Assembly: GCA_002841435.1 (NCBI GenBank)
Contig: PGZS01000006.1
Location: forward strand, 1-39,494
Direction: 5' to 3'
Length of the DNA stretch: 39,494 nt
DNA from: Firmicutes bacterium HGW-Firmicutes-3
Lineage (GTDB): Bacteria > Bacillota > Clostridia > Lachnospirales > Vallitaleaceae
The translations under genes were made by a program, and so were the position numbers. Shown piece after piece: positions 26,109 to 35,064 of this stretch. The notes beneath the pieces were generated by a model. The model had not been told where the DNA came from, did no database searches, and was given only the letters and a program-made list of their open reading frames with translations. How positions within the stretch are numbered: the first letter of the stretch is position 1; every line of letters starts with the position of its first letter.

Positions 26109-26801
26109 ATGAGTAAAAGAATATTAGTAGTAGACGACGAAAAATTAATTGTAAAAGGCATTAAATATGGTTTAGATCAAGATGGCTATGAAGTGGATGT
26201 ATCCTATGATGGAGAAGATGCTCTGTCTCACGCAAAAGCCAATGATTATGACTTAATCATATTGGATGTGATGTTGCCTAAAATGGATGGTGTTGCTGTT
26301 TGTCAACAAATTAGAGAGTTTTCCAAAGTCCCGATTATCATGTTAACTGCAAAAGGTGACGATATGGACAAAATTCTGGGACTGGAATATGGTGCAGATG
26401 ACTATATGACTAAGCCATTTAATATATTGGAGTTGAAGGCTAGGATTAAGGCAATCATTAGGCGTTCCGGTTTCAAAGGGGAAACGCAGACCGAAGAGTA
26501 CAAAGTGCTTAAATCAGGTGAAATCAAGTTGGAGGTTGAAAGCAGAAGGGTTTATGTAAAAGAAGGAGAGGTGAACCTGACGGCTAAGGAATTCGACTTA
26601 TTAGAATTATTTATCACCCATCCGAATAAAGTATATAGTAGAGAAAATCTACTCAATGTGGTATGGGGTTACGATTATCCTGGGGATGTCAGAACAGTCG
26701 ATGTTCATGTTAGAAGACTGCGTGAAAAGGTTGAACCTAATCCCAGTGAACCGACTTACATACATACTAAATGGGGAGTGGGCTATTATTATCAACATTA
26801 G
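26109..26801 (+). CDS. OmpR/PhoB family response regulator
   Basis: 230 residues. The receiver domain (1-120) has the acidic pair D9/D10, phospho-acceptor D53 in LIILDVMLPKMDG, the switch Thr in IIMLTAK and Lys in MTKPFN. The winged-helix domain (about 130-228) has VNLTAKEFDLLELFITHPNKVYSRENLLNVVWGYDYPGDVRTVDVHVRRLREKVE, typical of the PhoB subgroup. It starts 11 bases after the comEA stop with GGGGTG ahead, so it probably belongs to the same transcript. The partner kinase follows directly. The signal is unknown. Confidence 0.94.
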   Translation: MSKRILVVDDEKLIVKGIKYGLDQDGYEVDVSYDGEDALSHAKANDYDLIILDVMLPKMDGVAVCQQIREFSKVPIIMLTAKGDDMDKILGLEYGADDYMTKPFNILELKARIKAIIRRSGFKGETQTEEYKVLKSGEIKLEVESRRVYVKEGEVNLTAKEFDLLELFITHPNKVYSRENLLNVVWGYDYPGDVRTVDVHVRRLREKVEPNPSEPTYIHTKWGVGYYYQH

Positions 26802-28212
26802 ATTTAAGATTGTAAAAAGTATAAGAACGAAGTTGTTTGTATCTTTGGTAGCGATTGGGATATTACCATTGTTTATTTTGACCGTTTCTATTCTATCATC
26901 TGTTAGAAACTATAGTCAAAATGAGAAGAAAACAGAGATGTTAAGACATGCAAATACCATTAGTACCAATTTAAGCCGGCGAGATTATTTTGACAATATT
27001 GAAGATGTGAACTATCTAGACAATATTCAATCCATCATTGCGGATCGTTTTTTGATTATGAACAGCGATGGTCAAGTTATTTATGATTCTAATCATTTTG
27101 ATGAAGGTAAGCTTAACAGTTCCCAGCCGGTACTGAAAGTCTTGCAAGGAACTTCTACAAACATTACAGAAGAGGACAAGAAACTTGAAACGGTGAGAAT
27201 ATATACACCTATATACGACAGTGATCATAAAACAGTCATTGGCGTTACGATGTTAAGTGGCCACTATGACCAGATTGAAACCACGATTTCTAGAATGCGC
27301 AACATGGCTTATCTTCTTATCGTTGGGATTTCCTTAATTATCCTGATTCTGAATTTTTATTTTTCAGGTCTACTAACAAAACCTTTTCGAGAATTTGTCA
27401 ATCATCTTAAAAGGGTTTCTGAAGGACATATCGATGAAAGAATTGATATTCGTGGAAATTATGAAATAGAAGAAATTGGCGTTGCTTTTAATGAGATGCT
27501 CACCACGATGGAAGAGATTGATGAATCCAGACAAAGGTTTGTTGCCAATGTATCTCATGAATTAAAAACACCACTCAGTTCAATGAAAGTGTTGGCAGAA
27601 TCACTCTTATGTCAAGATGATGTACCTAATGAGCTCTATAAAGAGTTCATGGAAGACATCAATGCAGAAATCAATCGTGAAACTAAGATTATTAATGATT
27701 TGCTTACATTGGTTACATTGGATAAAAAAGAAAGCTATCTAAATATTGATAACACAAATATTAATAAGCTGGTTGAGCAGGTCATGCGGATGCTTAAGCC
27801 GATTGCAGATAAAAAAGAAGTGATTCTAGAGATCGAGAGCTACCGTGAAGTGTTTGCAGAAGTGGACGAAACCAAAATGTATTTGGTGTTTATGAATCTA
27901 GTCGAAAACAGTATAAAATATAACAATGAATATGGTAAAGTCACTGTGACCATTAATGCAGACCACAGAGATTTGAACATTCAGATTATGGATACTGGTG
28001 TTGGTATCCCACCTGAAAGTGTTGACAAAGTTTTTCAGAGATTTTATAGGGTAGATAAGACAAGATCTAGGGATACGGGTGGCACCGGATTAGGCCTTAG
28101 CATTGTCAATAGGACGATTCTACTTCATGGTGGCAGTATTAAGTGTATCAGTGAAGAAGGGGTCGGAACTACTTTTATATTAAGATTACCATTATCTCAG
28201 ACAATGAAATAA
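26797..28212 (+). CDS. Membrane sensor histidine kinase, unusual start
   Basis: About 471 residues if it starts at 26797. Order: membrane helix (about 12-35), extracytoplasmic sensor (about 36-170, with FLIMNSDGQVIYDSN and a PAS/Cache-like pattern), second helix (about 172-195), HAMP (to about 245), HisKA with the phospho-His in FVANVSHELKTPLSSMKVLAE, and HATPase motifs NLVENSIKYN, DTGVGIPPE and GTGLGLSIV. It phosphorylates the upstream regulator. The start is a problem: no ATG, GTG or TTG lies in frame between the end of the regulator and the first helix. ATT at 26797 (ATTAG, overlapping the regulator stop) or 26785 (after GGGGAG at 26773-26778) would give a normal N-terminus; the long ORF from 26656 would overlap the regulator by 146 bases. 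Confidence 0.9.
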   Translation: MRFKIVKSIRTKLFVSLVAIGILPLFILTVSILSSVRNYSQNEKKTEMLRHANTISTNLSRRDYFDNIEDVNYLDNIQSIIADRFLIMNSDGQVIYDSNHFDEGKLNSSQPVLKVLQGTSTNITEEDKKLETVRIYTPIYDSDHKTVIGVTMLSGHYDQIETTISRMRNMAYLLIVGISLIILILNFYFSGLLTKPFREFVNHLKRVSEGHIDERIDIRGNYEIEEIGVAFNEMLTTMEEIDESRQRFVANVSHELKTPLSSMKVLAESLLCQDDVPNELYKEFMEDINAEINRETKIINDLLTLVTLDKKESYLNIDNTNINKLVEQVMRMLKPIADKKEVILEIESYREVFAEVDETKMYLVFMNLVENSIKYNNEYGKVTVTINADHRDLNIQIMDTGVGIPPESVDKVFQRFYRVDKTRSRDTGGTGLGLSIVNRTILLHGGSIKCISEEGVGTTFILRLPLSQTMK

Positions 28213-28345
28213 GAAATGCTCTAAACCATTATGAAGTGAGAATTCATATAATATTAATAGTTAAGACGCATAACTGAAATATGTATTCGTTATGATGAGT
28301 GGTATCGAGATTGAGGATATAATACAGTGGACGGAAGGTGAACTT

Positions 28346-29293
28346 ATGAGACGTGTATTAGTCGCTGTCATTTTACTTGTATTGATTTTTACGAGTTGTA
28401 AACCGGAAATTGAAGAAGTGACAATAAATAACAAAGACGAAGTTCTATTGGTTTATTTGGTGAATGGTGAAAAGAATGAATTGGTAGCTTACGAGGTAGA
28501 AGCGGATTCAAATGATATAATCAGCCAGATAGAGCAGGTCCTTGATGTTTTAAGCACCGGTGCTACTTCGCTGAAATTATTACCTACAGTACCAAAAGAA
28601 TTGACTATTAATCAGATAGAATTTCGCGAAGGCAATATTATCATTAACATGCCGGCTGACATAAAAAATATGAAACAGATTGATTTTCTTCTATGCAGAA
28701 CATCTTTAATAAGGAGTCTGACATCCATTGAAGCTGTTACATCGATTGAATTCTATGTAGATGGATTACCCCTTAAGGACAGTAGCGGAAAAGTCTATGG
28801 ACCATTCTATAAATCAGATGTAATTGTTGATATGGAATCTGAAAATGAAGTGGTCAAGACCATGGATTTGAACTTGTATTTTCCGGATCAAAAAGGAGAA
28901 TTTTTAATTCCTGTCACACGAGAAGTTGGAATTAAGCCCAAGGAGAGTATTGAAGAACGCATTATTAAAGAGCTTATGTTACCACCCCAGGGTTATAATC
29001 TAATAAGCTTAATACCAGAAAAAACGGTTGTGAAAAGTATTTATGTTGATCAAGGCATTTGCTATATTGACTTTAATGAAGCCTTTAGGACAGATCATCT
29101 TGGGGGATCAACCAGTGAAGTAATGAGCATATATGCCATTGTCAACAGCCTGACGGACTTACCGAACATTAATAAAGTTCAATTTCTTATAGAAGGCAAG
29201 AAATCAGAAAGTTTTACCGGCCATATGCAATTTGATATTTTATTTGAACAAAGCTTAGACTTAGTCAGTAAGGATAATAAGATTAAAGAATAA
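28346..29293 (+). CDS. GerMN-domain lipoprotein
   Basis: 315 residues from the ATG at 28346 (AAGGTG ahead); an earlier ATG at 28292 would put a charged extension before the signal peptide. MRRVLVAVILLVLIFTSCKPE is a lipoprotein signal with cysteine after FTS. Two GerMN-like domains follow (about 40-160 and 170-310); the second is clearest: RIIKELMLPPQGYNLISLIPEKTVVKSIYVDQGICYIDFNEAF, then GGSTSEVMSIYAIVNSLTDLPNINKVQFLIEGKK. GerMN domains occur in the spore germination/engulfment protein GerM and in lipoproteins beside two-component systems. It follows the histidine kinase, so it may assist outside signal sensing or wall remodelling. Whether the organism forms spores cannot be told here. Confidence 0.85.
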   Translation: MRRVLVAVILLVLIFTSCKPEIEEVTINNKDEVLLVYLVNGEKNELVAYEVEADSNDIISQIEQVLDVLSTGATSLKLLPTVPKELTINQIEFREGNIIINMPADIKNMKQIDFLLCRTSLIRSLTSIEAVTSIEFYVDGLPLKDSSGKVYGPFYKSDVIVDMESENEVVKTMDLNLYFPDQKGEFLIPVTREVGIKPKESIEERIIKELMLPPQGYNLISLIPEKTVVKSIYVDQGICYIDFNEAFRTDHLGGSTSEVMSIYAIVNSLTDLPNINKVQFLIEGKKSESFTGHMQFDILFEQSLDLVSKDNKIKE

Positions 29294-29355
29294 GTGATGG
29301 GGTAATGGATAATAAGTACGGTAAAAATAGATGATATAATATATGGGGGGTTCTC

Positions 29356-31632
29356 ATGAAAAGACCCTTAGTGCTGATAACCCTAAGTGGCATAGTCGGT
29401 ATACTTTTAGGTATGGAGCATTATGATTTTGGTGTAGCATTAATGATGATCATAGTATATAAACATAGAAAATCAATAAATCAGATTCAATTTAAGCATG
29501 TGCTCCCATTATTGGGCATATGCTTATTTTCATTTTTGCAGGTAATTTTTTATGATCAGTCATATGAAGCATCCACTAAAAATTTTATAGAAGGCACTAC
29601 CATAGAATTTGAAGGTCGTATCAAAGAAGTTCGAATGGGAGAAAAGTATCATACATATAGGTTAAAGCCTATTAAGGTTAACGGGAAAACACTTCATAAG
29701 GGGGCGCGGTTAGTTACAGAGACGTTGTTGGAAGGCGGAGCTTGGATTGTTACCCAAGGAGAGGTTCTTGAAACAAAAGGAAAGCGAAATGAAGGTGGCT
29801 TTGATGCCATGTCGTATGATAAAAGCAAAGGCATCGTTGGTACTGTTTTTGCAGATGAGATTCATATTAATAAGATTCAAAATGAAAATCATAGATTTAG
29901 TATAGATCAAATAAAGCAGTCCCATGAAAAAAGACTGCACCTGCTTTTACCTCTATCTGAAGCAACATTATTATCGACGCTTATACTTGGAAGCAAAAAT
30001 ATGGAGGATGATGTTATTGATAACTTTAAAAAGGCCGGTTTGATTCATATCTTATCTATCTCAGGACTGCACGTATCCATTATTGGGTATGGCCTTTTCA
30101 AAGCATTAAATATAGGGTTTAAGCGTCAAGCAACATGTGCTGTTATTGCAATTATCTTATTGATATATTACTGTATCTATACCGGTATGCAAGTATCTAC
30201 GGTAAGAGCCACAATCATGATTGGCTTATACTTGGTACAGTTTATGGTACATAGGCGTTATGATAAAACCACTGCGGTTTGTTTTGCAGCCTTCGGTCTT
30301 CTTCTGCTCAATCCCTATCAGTTAACCCACATTGGGTTCCAATTATCATTTGGTGCGGTACTGAGTATATTCTATGTCGACCCTTTGCTTAAGACCATTT
30401 GGCCATCTTCTGAACGGAGACTGATAGCAGCGCTACGTTTGTTAATTGCGGTGCAGATTGGAATATGGCCCATACTTGTATATTACTTTTACAGTCTACC
30501 GGTTTATGGGTTTCTAGGGAATCTTCTGGTAATACCTATTGTTGGTGTATTAATCTTATTTTCAATTTTAGGGTTATTTGTAAGTTATATCAGCATGGGC
30601 TTTGGTACTTTTGTTATTGGTGTTTCATATTGGTTGCTAAATTATATTGAGCAAATAACGTTGTTAATAGGAAAATTACCCTTTAGTACATTGTTTATAA
30701 AAGCACCTCATACACATTTTATAATTGCTTATTATAGTATTATAGCATTATGGATTATGGGTGTATCGTATAAAAAAATTGGAATTTGTTTAGTGTCACT
30801 TATGTCTATGATTGTTTTTCTAAATATTTTAGACATGGAGACGATGACAATGCATTTTTTGGATGTAGGTCAAGGGGATAGTGTGGTTATAACTTATCAA
30901 AATCGTACTTTTATGATTGATGGAGGCGGGGATATTAAGAAAAAAGATGGAAATGTAGGATTAGGTATAGTGTTGCCGTTTCTAAGGCATCAAGGCATTG
31001 ATAGAATAGATACTGTATTTATAACCCATAGTGATTTTGATCATATTTATGGTATAATTGAAATCGCAAGTCATATACCAATTAGTGAAGTCATACTACC
31101 TATTGTTTACAAAGAAATGGATGATCCTTTGATAAATCAATTGTTTTTTGTTTTGGACAGTCAAGATACACGCATCCATTATTTCAAGACGGGGGATCGG
31201 TTGACATATAAAAACATGACCATATCTTGCTTATGGCCTGAAAAAGCATTTATTAGCGATAACAACAGGAATTCACTGATTCTCCATCTGGAGATAAAAG
31301 ATTTTGATGTTCTATTAATGGGAGATGCCGGTGCCTTAGAAGAACGAGCCATTATGAAAGATTCGCCATTTATAAATAGAGATGTAGAAGTAGTAAAGGT
31401 CGGTCACCATGGTTCATCTACCAGTTCATCTGAGATCTTCTTAGAGCAACTGAGTCCGACTCTCAGTGTTATATCCGTAGGTAAAAAAAACCCTTATAGG
31501 CATCCAAATGATGAAGTGGTTGAGAACTTAAAACGATGGTCCGATTATGTCTTAATGACAAAAGACCAAGGCGCTATTCGCATTAAATATAGAAATGGAA
31601 GAGCAACCGTTCAAAGTATGATTAAGGAATAG
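29356..31632 (+). CDS. comEC: DNA uptake channel ComEC
   Basis: 758 residues, normal length, with a G-rich ribosome site before the ATG. The N-terminal DUF4131/OB-like region runs to about 200. The competence-domain membrane core (about 220-480) has STLILGSKNMEDDVIDNFKKAGLIHILSISGLHVSIIG and VRATIMIGLYL. From about 500 there is a metallo-beta-lactamase-like domain: HFLDVGQGDSVVI, MIDGGGD, THSDFDHIYG, MGDAGALEE, KVGHHGSSTSSS and RHPND. ComEC passes single-stranded DNA into the cytoplasm in natural transformation; the C-terminal domain may degrade the other strand. Nine bases separate it from holA. With comEA nearby, DNA uptake is plausible, though the pilus genes are not in view. Confidence 0.95.
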   Translation: MKRPLVLITLSGIVGILLGMEHYDFGVALMMIIVYKHRKSINQIQFKHVLPLLGICLFSFLQVIFYDQSYEASTKNFIEGTTIEFEGRIKEVRMGEKYHTYRLKPIKVNGKTLHKGARLVTETLLEGGAWIVTQGEVLETKGKRNEGGFDAMSYDKSKGIVGTVFADEIHINKIQNENHRFSIDQIKQSHEKRLHLLLPLSEATLLSTLILGSKNMEDDVIDNFKKAGLIHILSISGLHVSIIGYGLFKALNIGFKRQATCAVIAIILLIYYCIYTGMQVSTVRATIMIGLYLVQFMVHRRYDKTTAVCFAAFGLLLLNPYQLTHIGFQLSFGAVLSIFYVDPLLKTIWPSSERRLIAALRLLIAVQIGIWPILVYYFYSLPVYGFLGNLLVIPIVGVLILFSILGLFVSYISMGFGTFVIGVSYWLLNYIEQITLLIGKLPFSTLFIKAPHTHFIIAYYSIIALWIMGVSYKKIGICLVSLMSMIVFLNILDMETMTMHFLDVGQGDSVVITYQNRTFMIDGGGDIKKKDGNVGLGIVLPFLRHQGIDRIDTVFITHSDFDHIYGIIEIASHIPISEVILPIVYKEMDDPLINQLFFVLDSQDTRIHYFKTGDRLTYKNMTISCLWPEKAFISDNNRNSLILHLEIKDFDVLLMGDAGALEERAIMKDSPFINRDVEVVKVGHHGSSTSSSEIFLEQLSPTLSVISVGKKNPYRHPNDEVVENLKRWSDYVLMTKDQGAIRIKYRNGRATVQSMIKE

Positions 31633-31640
31633 AGGAAGAT

Positions 31641-32636
31641 ATGGAAGGCTTGAAACAACAAATTAAAGAGCAAAAATTTAATAATATCATGCTGTTTTTC
31701 GGTGATGAGACCTTCATGTTGGATTATTATGTGAAAAAAATTGTCGAAACAATAATAGGTAGTGGTGAGATGACGATGAACCATGATGTTTTTGATGATC
31801 GTAAAGTGACTTTCTCAAATATCGAAGACAGTATGGATACAATGCCTTTCTTTTCAAAAAATCGAGTCATTATACTTAAGAACCTAGGCTTATTTGAAAA
31901 GACAGGAACTAATCTAGCCGGTTTGCTATCAGAAAAATTGGATACCCTACCGATAACGACTTATGTTGTTTTAATTGAACCGACGGTAGATAAACGCACA
32001 AAGCTTTACAAAACCGTGCAGAAAAATGGGTATATCTGTGAATTCCCTTTACTTGGTGAAAGTGAGCTAATACGGTATATAGCAAAAACACTGAATCCAT
32101 ATGGTAAGAAGATTGAGCAAAAAGAAGCCAGATATTTGATTCATTATGTAGGAGACCAATTAACTGTTTTGCATAACGAGATAAATAAGCTTATCAACTA
32201 TCTTGGTGACAGTGAGGTGGTCACCCATGAAGCCATTGAAACCATTTGTCAAAAAAGTGTAGAAAGTAAAATCTTTGAACTGGTGGATTGTATGGGTACA
32301 AAAAAAAGAGCCCGTGCACTAAAGCTCTATCATGACCTATTATCGTCCAAAGAACCTTCCAACAGGATTCTATTTATGTTGACCAGACAATTTCGAATGG
32401 TATATAAATGTAAATTATTACTGGGTGAAGGACTAGATAGCAACGACATTGGTAAAAAGCTAAAGCTTCAATCCTTCGTTGTAAGAAAATGCTTAGACCA
32501 AGGCAAGACTTTTAGTCTTACCTCTCTAGAAGAAGCACTGAAGAATTGCTTAGAATGCGAAATCGATATAAGGACTGGTGTCTTCATGCCCGATTTAGCA
32601 GTTGAACAGCTCATCATTCGATACAGCGGTATATAA
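31641..32636 (+). CDS. holA: DNA polymerase III subunit delta
   Basis: 331 residues. It starts with NIMLFFGDETFMLDYYVKKIVE, typical of HolA, followed by SMDTMPFFSKNRVIILKNLG, the middle AAA+-related domain and a C-terminal helical collar (EPSNRILFMLTRQFRMVYKCKLLLGEG). It opens the sliding clamp as part of the clamp loader. It is 9 bases from comEC, the usual Firmicutes order. The neighbour expected next, rpsT on the other strand, is displaced by the MATE-tetR cassette. Confidence 0.93.
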   Translation: MEGLKQQIKEQKFNNIMLFFGDETFMLDYYVKKIVETIIGSGEMTMNHDVFDDRKVTFSNIEDSMDTMPFFSKNRVIILKNLGLFEKTGTNLAGLLSEKLDTLPITTYVVLIEPTVDKRTKLYKTVQKNGYICEFPLLGESELIRYIAKTLNPYGKKIEQKEARYLIHYVGDQLTVLHNEINKLINYLGDSEVVTHEAIETICQKSVESKIFELVDCMGTKKRARALKLYHDLLSSKEPSNRILFMLTRQFRMVYKCKLLLGEGLDSNDIGKKLKLQSFVVRKCLDQGKTFSLTSLEEALKNCLECEIDIRTGVFMPDLAVEQLIIRYSGI

Positions 32637-32681
32637 AATCATCGTAACATTACACAAATCTAAATCCTGTAGCGGTCATTC

Positions 32682-32714
32682 AAAAGCACATCAAAAGATG
32701 TGCTTTATATTATT
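32682..32714. terminator. Bidirectional terminator, left copy of a 33-bp direct repeat
   Basis: AAAGCACATC (32683-32692) and GATGTGCTTT (32697-32706) form a 10-bp stem with an AAAA loop. It ends holA and, on the other strand, the MATE gene. The 33 bases 32682-32714 recur at 35025-35057 with one mismatch. Confidence 0.9.
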
Positions 32715-32718
32715 ACAC

Positions 32719-34122
32719 TCATGAGCGAGCTTCATTCCTGTAATCTATACACGTAGTGATATCCTCCTGCTTTATCAAGTACTTAACTTGCCATGAGTTA
32801 ATTAAAACTAAAGTTATAAGGGCGGTTCCCCCTTCGGAAAATAATGGTGTTATCCAGATTCCTGTAATGCCCATAAGTCTTGAAAAAACTATCAGTCCAA
32901 TCACGGTTAGAATAAGTCCTCGGGAAAGAGCAATGAGGATTGAAGGACCTGCTTGTTCTATGGATGTAAAACAAATAGATCCAATAATTCCGACTGGCAT
33001 AAAGATAATCGACCAACGAATCCATACTGTTGCCTCTAATGTAAGTCTAAGGGCTTCAGGATGATCTTTGATAAAGAGACTCATAAGAGGTATTGTAGTA
33101 AATTGAAGAACAATCACGAGTGCTACTGCTATGATTAGGGAAGCGACTATACTTTGAGTAATAATAGACCAAACACGTTTGTTGAGTTTTGCTCCATGGT
33201 TATAACTGATAATTGGTTGAATGCCTGCTCCTATTCCCATAAATATTGCACTTGCTATCATTAGAATAAACTGAACCAGAGCAAAAGCAGCTACACCTAA
33301 GGATCCAGCTAAGAGTAATAACTTGTAGTTGAATAACCAAGTGGTAACACCAACCGCAAGGCTACCAAAAAATTCTGAGGAACCATTTGCACTTATTGAC
33401 TTTAGTGTTTCTCTGACTGCCTTCGGATATGCAAAATAAAGTCCGGACATATTTTTAAGTGATTTTTTTACAAAATAAGCTATAAAAAAACCTGCGCCCA
33501 AACTTTTGGAGATTCCTGTGGCTAAGGCTGCTCCAACAATGCCATAATCAAAAACAAAGAGAAATAAATAATCCAAAATAATATTCAAAAGGGCAGCACA
33601 AGCCATAACAATTGTGGCTAAATTAGGTTTACCATCGTTACGTACCGATTGCTCTAAGATAAACAACAATATCATACTGGTGAAAAAAGGGCTTAATGAA
33701 CGTAAATAATTTCCTGCATCAGTAGCTAGATTTCCGGAAGCTCCTAGAAAGCGAATAATCCAGGGAAAGAATAGGTAAATTCCTAAACCACCAAGTATGC
33801 CCAATATTGTGCCGAGTAGTGCAATCAATCCCAATGTTTGACGTGCTTGATCAATCTTACCGGCACCTAATAGTACTGCCAATCGGGCATTTCCACCAGT
33901 TCCAATCATCACTGCTAAGCCGACGATTAGAGCGATGATGGGGTAGAGTAGATTGATAGAAGCTAATGCTTCCGGTCCAAGTCTACGCCCAACCATTATA
34001 CCATCAACAATTTGGTAGAAGGCCATAAACATCATAGAAGCGATAGCTGGCATAGCATTAGATATAATAAGCTTAGCAGGTGAATCTGTTAGAAAAGTAT
34101 TGTGTGAATTGTTTGATGACAT
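32719..34122 (-). CDS. MATE family efflux transporter, TetR-linked
   Basis: 467 residues, about twelve membrane helices in two halves. Motifs: PAIASMMFMAFYQIVDGIMVGRRLGPEALASINLLYP at the start, LEQSVRNDGKPNLATIVMACAALLNIILDYLFLF around 155-190, and GIGAGIQPIISYNHGAK around 290. It resembles the MepA-like branch of MATE drug exporters. GGAGG lies about 9 bases before the ATG. Its promoter overlaps a long palindrome shared with the upstream tetR gene, so that regulator very probably represses it. It is not closely similar to the MATE protein at 2475. Confidence 0.92.
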   Translation of the reverse strand: MSSNNSHNTFLTDSPAKLIISNAMPAIASMMFMAFYQIVDGIMVGRRLGPEALASINLLYPIIALIVGLAVMIGTGGNARLAVLLGAGKIDQARQTLGLIALLGTILGILGGLGIYLFFPWIIRFLGASGNLATDAGNYLRSLSPFFTSMILLFILEQSVRNDGKPNLATIVMACAALLNIILDYLFLFVFDYGIVGAALATGISKSLGAGFFIAYFVKKSLKNMSGLYFAYPKAVRETLKSISANGSSEFFGSLAVGVTTWLFNYKLLLLAGSLGVAAFALVQFILMIASAIFMGIGAGIQPIISYNHGAKLNKRVWSIITQSIVASLIIAVALVIVLQFTTIPLMSLFIKDHPEALRLTLEATVWIRWSIIFMPVGIIGSICFTSIEQAGPSILIALSRGLILTVIGLIVFSRLMGITGIWITPLFSEGGTALITLVLINSWQVKYLIKQEDITTCIDYRNEARS

Positions 34123-34146
34123 ATTTCATTACCTCCGTTTATAAGT

Positions 34147-34193
34147 TCCGTATATGAATGAATATTTATAAATTCATTCATATACGGATAAAA
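34147..34193 (-). promoter_or_regulatory. TetR operator and promoter of the MATE gene
   Basis: A perfect inverted repeat has 17-bp arms (34147-34163 and 34172-34188) around an 8-base centre. The inner core TGAATGAAT-N8-ATTCATTCA equals that upstream of tetR. Read on the reverse strand, a -10 box TATAAA (34165-34170) lies across the centre and TTTTAT (34188-34193) is 17 bases upstream, so a bound repressor would cover the -10. Confidence 0.85.
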
Positions 34194-34221
34194 AATGAGT
34201 CTACAATAATGTAGACATAGA

Positions 34222-34794
34222 TTACATTAATTGCCTAACAATGGATTCTACAAGTGTATCAATAATATCAGGAAAATACTGATTACCAATATCTTCTTTG
34301 TGTAAATCAACAAAGGATAGGGAGTTAAAGAGTGCCAATATAAAATCTGGGTCAATATCGCTTCGAATCTGTCCTCGTTCTTGCCAAAGCGCGATTAGGT
34401 TAATAAAAAGGGTGTAAGAAAAATCATTATAGGCAGAGCCCGATTTATCCTTGGACAAACGAATACTTAGCTTTGAATTAACATCTGGATTAAACCATTC
34501 TCGTAGAATAGGGTTTTCTTGCATACCTGAGAAGAGCTTATGAACAATGGCTTTAGCCACAAATATTGTCTCCCCATTAAAATCAACCGAATTAACGACT
34601 GTTTCTTTAAGTACTCGATTTTCACTAAGAAACACTTCAAAAAAAAGTTGCTCCTTAGATTCAAAGAAATTATAAAAGGTTCCTACACCCATACCGGCAT
34701 GTTGGGCAATATCCTGGATATTAGTTTGTTTGAACCCTTTTTCAGTAAAGAGTTCTTTACCAATATTAAAAATAAGTTGTCGTTTTTCATGCAT
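34222..34794 (-). CDS. TetR family repressor
   Basis: 190 residues from the ATG at 34794, with GAGG at a normal distance; a GTG six bases upstream abuts that ribosome site and is less likely. The helix-turn-helix is FTEKGFKQTNIQDIAQHAGMGVGTFYNFFESKEQLFFEVF, followed by a helical ligand domain (about 60-190) that matches no particular ligand class I know. It lies upstream of the MATE gene on the same strand. Identical palindrome cores at both promoters indicate that it represses itself and the exporter until the exported compound binds. Confidence 0.92.
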   Translation of the reverse strand: MHEKRQLIFNIGKELFTEKGFKQTNIQDIAQHAGMGVGTFYNFFESKEQLFFEVFLSENRVLKETVVNSVDFNGETIFVAKAIVHKLFSGMQENPILREWFNPDVNSKLSIRLSKDKSGSAYNDFSYTLFINLIALWQERGQIRSDIDPDFILALFNSLSFVDLHKEDIGNQYFPDIIDTLVESIVRQLM

Positions 34795-34808
34795 GGTCAC
34801 ACCTCGCT

Positions 34809-34849
34809 TGAATGAATTTATTTATATTCATTCACATAATAACTTAAAA
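34809..34849 (-). promoter_or_regulatory. TetR operator and promoter of tetR
   Basis: TGAATGAAT (34809-34817) and ATTCATTCA (34826-34834) flank an 8-base centre. On the reverse strand a TATAAA at 34821-34826 overlaps the centre and TTTTAA at 34844-34849 is 17 bases upstream, the same geometry as at the MATE promoter. Confidence 0.8.
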
Positions 34850-35021
34850 GCACAACCATGTCAAGTATTAATTATTTGTTTCGCTTTTATTTAAAAAGTA
34901 ATTGCTACAAGAAAAAAAAGAAGATAAATAATAAGAGACAAATCATACAACAACAGTAAAAAAGGCAAATCGAATAGTTACCTAATGCATACTGTCTAAA
35001 TAAAAGCTTATTAGACCATAT

Positions 35022-35057
35022 AAAAAAAGCACATCAAAAGATGTGCTTAATATTATT
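35022..35057 (-). terminator. rpsT terminator, right copy of the 33-bp direct repeat
   Basis: On the reverse strand a 9-bp stem (35027-35035 with 35040-35048) with a 4-base loop runs into seven T (35022-35028), 17 bases after the rpsT stop. The hairpin has the same sequence as the one at 32683-32706. Confidence 0.92.
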
Positions 35058-35064
35058 CTTCTTA

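Noticed and set aside
26656-26796. Histidine kinase starting at the ATG at 26656
   Set aside because: This would overlap the conserved winged-helix coding region of the response regulator by 146 bases and add residues with no resemblance to kinases.
32756-33064. 102-codon forward ORF
   Set aside because: It is antisense to the MATE gene and reads as a shadow of its coding strand.
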